Assembly (NCBI GenBank): GCA_021775195.1
Contig: JAJFIG010000485.1
Coordinates: 1-17,218, forward strand
Origin: Rhodospirillales bacterium
Lineage (GTDB): Bacteria; Pseudomonadota; Alphaproteobacteria; Rhodospirillales; 2-02-FULL-58-16
Length of the DNA stretch: 17,218 nucleotides
Direction: 5' to 3'
Under the pieces are notes generated by a model. That model made no database searches, had not been told where the DNA came from, and saw nothing but the letters and a program-made list of their open reading frames with translations. The translations under genes were made by a program, and so were the position numbers. This document shows, piece after piece, positions 14,635-17,218 of this stretch; the stretch's first letter is position 1, and every line of letters starts with the position of its first letter.

Positions 14635-16379
14635 GGCGTCGCTTCGAAAATGACACGGCCGGAAGAGTATTTCGTCTCCGCGTTGCCGTATTGAAACTTC
14701 AGGCGTCCGGTTTCCCGGTCGTATCGCAGGTCCAGCGTCACTTCGGCGCCCGCCATGAGGATTTTGAAAAACTTCAACGCCTCAATTCGCTGAAAATCTC
14801 CATGTATCGCGAAATGATCCATGGCGAATTCGACCGCCCAGTCGACATGGACCACGCCCGCCAATATGGGCGCCTCGTCAAAATGGCCGTCGAAGTAGAA
14901 CAGATCTTCCGGCATATGCAGATGCAGGATCACGCCATCCTGGTCCGACTCGCGCCGGACAATGATGGGTTCGACCCGTCGGCCCTGGTTTTCTTCGAAC
15001 AGCGTGGCAAGCGCCCCATCGCTGGTTTTTCCACGATCGTCCTCGGGTACCTGCGTTACGAAACGCCACTTTCGGGGCAGTACGACCGCGGCAAGATGGA
15101 GCCTCAGGGCGTCGAGAAGGCGCCTCTTGAATTTCTGCCTGCCCTCGGCTGCCAGCACGTCCCACCCGGCAATCGAGGGTTCGATCACGGCGGCAAGGAT
15201 CTGCCGTTCAGTATCCTCGCTCGGGAGTTGGATGACGCGAGCCGCTTCAACCGTGGGGCATTCGGCCAAGTACCGCTCGACTTCCGGCAAGGAAACGCGC
15301 TGTTCCTCCAACTTGACGACGCGATCGGCGCGGCCGTTCAAGGCAAAGCGCCCGTCTGCCTGTAAGCTCGCGCGATCACCCGAGAGAAACCAGTCCTCGC
15401 CGGGCAAAAATGGCGACCTGACGGCCAACACCTGCTGCTTAGGATCGATGGTGACTTCGACATTCGGGAAAGGCCGCCAGAGCGCCGGCGCCGCGGCATC
15501 CGTCGCCGACCGGTAGGCAATGCCGCCGGTCTCGGTACTGCCATATACCTCGACCACCGGCTCGGAAAGTGCCGCGTTGTATGCCGCCGCGATCTTGGGG
15601 GGCAGTGGGCCGCCGGAGGAAAATACCGGTCCGAGGATTTTCTTCAAATGGGCAAGGTCAAGGACCGGCAGCGCCCTTTTCAAGAATGCGGGGCTCGATA
15701 TCAGCATGCAACCGCTGTCTTTCTCGACGGCCGAGATCAACTCCTCGGGATAGGAAATCAGATCGCTGGAGAAGGGCCGTTCCGTCGCAAGTGGCCAAAA
15801 GACGCGAAACAACAGACCGTAGATATGATAGGGCGGCACCGTGGCCAGGACAGTGCCGCCGGACGTTGGCGTGAAAATCTCGGTCAGGACGGCGATCTCC
15901 GCCTCGAGACAATGCAGCGGTTTGTGTACAGCCACCGGGGCACCGGTCGTTCCCGAAGTGTGGAGAATAATTTCCGCTTTTTCGGCATCGAGTGGATGCA
16001 GCGCTGATACGCAGCTATCAGCGGCCGCGCCGAACGTGGGCATCCCATTCGTCAGGTCGGCTAGGTGGGCCGCACTGGAGATGACGCCGTCCACCGCCGC
16101 TGCGAGATCCGCAAGGTGGCCGGGCTGAAGATTGGCGGGCAACACCGCCTGACAATCAGCATGGAGTGTCGCAAGCACACCGACGGCAAGTGCGTATGGA
16201 TCCGCATCGGCGACGAGCCAGCGGCAACCGGTGGATTTGGCGATTCGAGTCGTCAATGTACCGACATCGCGTGCAAACGCTGTCCAGTCATGCTGTCGGC
16301 CAGTTCCGGTCGCCACGGCGGCGCGATCGCTGTGAGGGGTGGTGAAAAGGCGGGAGATTGGCGTCACGGCTTGATGCAT
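14631..16379 (-). CDS. apeH: AMP-dependent aryl/acyl ligase fused to ApeI-like dehydratase (ApeH-ApeI)
   Basis: A two-domain protein of 582 residues. Residues 1 to about 465 are an ANL-superfamily ligase: HTSGTTGAP at about 140-148 (ATP loop), EVYGSTETGG at about 277-286, LSGDR and GRADR at about 332-353, and the adenylating Lys451 in DDRGKTSDG. It should activate the aryl acrylate made by the lyase for transfer to an ACP. Residues about 470-582 are a FabZ/ApeI-like hot-dog dehydratase with FDGHFDEAPILAGV (His499 catalytic), the partner of ApeP. In E. coli these are separate apeH and apeI genes. An ATG at 16379 was preferred as it has an AGGCGG element upstream and a family-like N-terminus; an in-frame ATG at 16430 adds 17 residues and has no Shine-Dalgarno. 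Confidence 0.88.
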   Translation of the reverse strand: MHQAVTPISRLFTTPHSDRAAVATGTGRQHDWTAFARDVGTLTTRIAKSTGCRWLVADADPYALAVGVLATLHADCQAVLPANLQPGHLADLAAAVDGVISSAAHLADLTNGMPTFGAAADSCVSALHPLDAEKAEIILHTSGTTGAPVAVHKPLHCLEAEIAVLTEIFTPTSGGTVLATVPPYHIYGLLFRVFWPLATERPFSSDLISYPEELISAVEKDSGCMLISSPAFLKRALPVLDLAHLKKILGPVFSSGGPLPPKIAAAYNAALSEPVVEVYGSTETGGIAYRSATDAAAPALWRPFPNVEVTIDPKQQVLAVRSPFLPGEDWFLSGDRASLQADGRFALNGRADRVVKLEEQRVSLPEVERYLAECPTVEAARVIQLPSEDTERQILAAVIEPSIAGWDVLAAEGRQKFKRRLLDALRLHLAAVVLPRKWRFVTQVPEDDRGKTSDGALATLFEENQGRRVEPIIVRRESDQDGVILHLHMPEDLFYFDGHFDEAPILAGVVHVDWAVEFAMDHFAIHGDFQRIEALKFFKILMAGAEVTLDLRYDRETGRLKFQYGNAETKYSSGRVIFEATP

Positions 16380-16570
16380 CAGGATCCGCCTGATTGGCAC
16401 GGGGTGTTCATAGTATTTCCGGATATCCATTGCCGGGTGCGGAGCGAGGCCAAGAGAGCACGCTCGATCGTTAGAGGTCTGCTCCTCGAGGCCCTCAGGA
16501 TTTCCCGCCGCTCCCAGGTTGCGTTGTCGATTGGCGGATGCTCACAATTCAAATTCTCACGCTCCAATCT

Positions 16571-17164
16571 TCAAAGCCACCCCTTTGCACCCTGATGCCG
16601 CGCCGTGCCGCGTTGCACAGTTCGGCGAACGAGATATTCTCCACCAAACAAAAGGCCCATCAGGGAATACGAAACCAAGCTATTGTACACCGCCCAAAAG
16701 CCCATATCCGTATCCAAAACCGTGTACAGGGCAATCGTGCCGTTAACGGCAAAAAACCCGCACCAGACCATCGTGACCTTGCGCGTATACACGACACCGG
16801 CCTCGGGCAGGTCCGGCGTCTTAATTCGGGCGAATTGTTCGATGATCGACGGCGGCCGGAACAGCGAAGTTGCGAACAGCGCCAACATCAGGGCGTTCAT
16901 GCATACGGGATAGTATTGCAGCAGAATGGGAGAATTTGAAGCCATCGCTGAAATGCCGACGACCATTAACGCGCCGATGACGAGATTTGCCTGCGGCATA
17001 CGCGCCGCCAAGCCATCCAGTCGTTTGAGCAGGAACAAACGCACCAGCGCCACCACGATCAGGGCAAGCGCAATCCATCGAGCCTCAAAATATCCCAGGC
17101 CGAAATAGACTATAATCGGATATGAAATGACGACTACGGCGAAGGCAATATTCGCGGGTGCCAC
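16571..17164 (-). CDS. apeG: Polytopic membrane protein ApeG (COG4648-like)
   Basis: A 197-residue integral inner-membrane protein with about six hydrophobic helices (near residues 5-22, 28-48, 60-77, 82-102, 131-150 and 158-178). It resembles the uncharacterised COG4648 proteins found between the ACP and ligase genes of APE clusters, and the position here is the same. Recognisable segments are LLQYYPVCMNALML and FFAVNGTIALYT. The biochemical role is unknown. The start is a GTG at 17164 with a GGG-containing element about 6 bases upstream, 8 bp after the upstream ACP stop. After its stop a gap of 140-190 bp precedes the ligase gene, the largest break in this part of the operon. Confidence 0.82.
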   Translation of the reverse strand: MAPANIAFAVVVISYPIIVYFGLGYFEARWIALALIVVALVRLFLLKRLDGLAARMPQANLVIGALMVVGISAMASNSPILLQYYPVCMNALMLALFATSLFRPPSIIEQFARIKTPDLPEAGVVYTRKVTMVWCGFFAVNGTIALYTVLDTDMGFWAVYNSLVSYSLMGLLFGGEYLVRRTVQRGTARHQGAKGWL

Positions 17165-17172
17165 AGAGTGCC

Positions 17173-17218
17173 CTATTGCCTCAATAGATCGTTTACCGCT
17201 TCAACGATATCGCCGACG
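17173..17218 (-). CDS. C-terminal end of a probable acyl carrier protein (partial)
   Basis: Only the last 14 codons and a TAG stop are inside the window. They read VGDIVEAVNDLLRQ, which is the typical final helix of an acyl carrier protein, where a (S/T)VGD(I/V)V segment follows the helix III region. In APE clusters one or two ACP genes (apeE, apeF) sit exactly here, before apeG. The call rests on 14 residues plus gene order. The phosphopantetheine-bearing Asp-Ser-Leu motif would be beyond the right edge. Confidence 0.65.
   Translation of the reverse strand, partial: VGDIVEAVNDLLRQ

Noticed and set aside
14553..15365. 270-codon plus-strand open frame opposite the ligase-dehydratase gene
   Set aside because: Shadow of the ligase gene; no motif or plausible start site.
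16379..16567. Small 62-codon minus-strand frame between apeG and the ligase gene
   Set aside because: It begins with TTG shortly after the apeG stop and fills the gap, but has no clear Shine-Dalgarno, no hydrophobic or conserved pattern and overlaps the alternative ligase start. It may be chance; comparison with relatives would decide.

Overview
The window is most of an aryl polyene (APE) pigment biosynthesis cluster from a Gram-negative bacterium, with a small neighbourhood of predicted outer-membrane lipoproteins on its left. The Gram-negative call rests on Lol-type lipoproteins, an LpxL-like acyltransferase, a LolA-like carrier and an RND/MMPL exporter. Base composition is moderately GC-rich. 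The HpnM-like flavour of the MlaC-type protein and the lipoprotein neighbours make me lean to an alphaproteobacterium, but I cannot place it more closely from sequence alone.

Left flank (1-2824): a truncated lipoprotein gene runs off the left edge on the minus strand. Next comes a minus-strand Sfp-type phosphopantetheinyl transferase (392-1111), the expected activator of the pathway's acyl carrier proteins. Divergent from it are three plus-strand genes (1167-1616, 1865-2305, 2438-2824) for short lipoproteins that are clearly paralogues of each other. I do not recognise their function.

Main operon (2957-17218, all minus strand, read right to left): the last codons of a probable acyl carrier protein enter at the right edge. 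Then come an ApeG-like membrane protein, an AMP-dependent ligase fused to an ApeI-type dehydratase, a family 2 glycosyltransferase, an LpxL-like acyltransferase, an MIO-type aromatic amino acid ammonia lyase, a hot-dog thioesterase (ApeK), a LolA-like carrier (ApeL), an RND/MMPL exporter (ApeM), a DUF3261-like lipoprotein (ApeN), a ketosynthase (ApeO), a dehydratase (ApeP), a ketoreductase (ApeQ), a second ketosynthase (ApeR) and finally an MlaC/HpnM-like periplasmic lipid-binding protein. From apeH to apeR nearly every gene overlaps or abuts the next (ATGA, GTGA and TGATG junctions), so this is one translationally coupled operon. The exceptions are short gaps before the ammonia lyase (31 bp) and before the ligase.

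How the genes fit together (inference from known APE clusters): the lyase deaminates tyrosine or phenylalanine to an aryl acrylate, which the ligase activates and loads on an ACP. Ketosynthases, ketoreductase and two hot-dog dehydratases then extend it to a conjugated polyene. Glycosyltransferase and acyltransferase would attach the polyene to a lipid anchor. ApeM, ApeL, ApeN and, proposed here, the MlaC-like protein would move the product to the outer membrane. The second ACP, the chain-length-factor-like ketosynthase (ApeC) and the other accessory genes of typical clusters are not in the window and probably lie beyond the right edge. Gene symbols follow the E. coli ape naming by homology and gene order.

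No tRNA, rRNA, CRISPR array or insertion sequence was seen. No gene-free stretch exceeds 300 bases; the longest is 1617-1864, where I see nothing recognisable.
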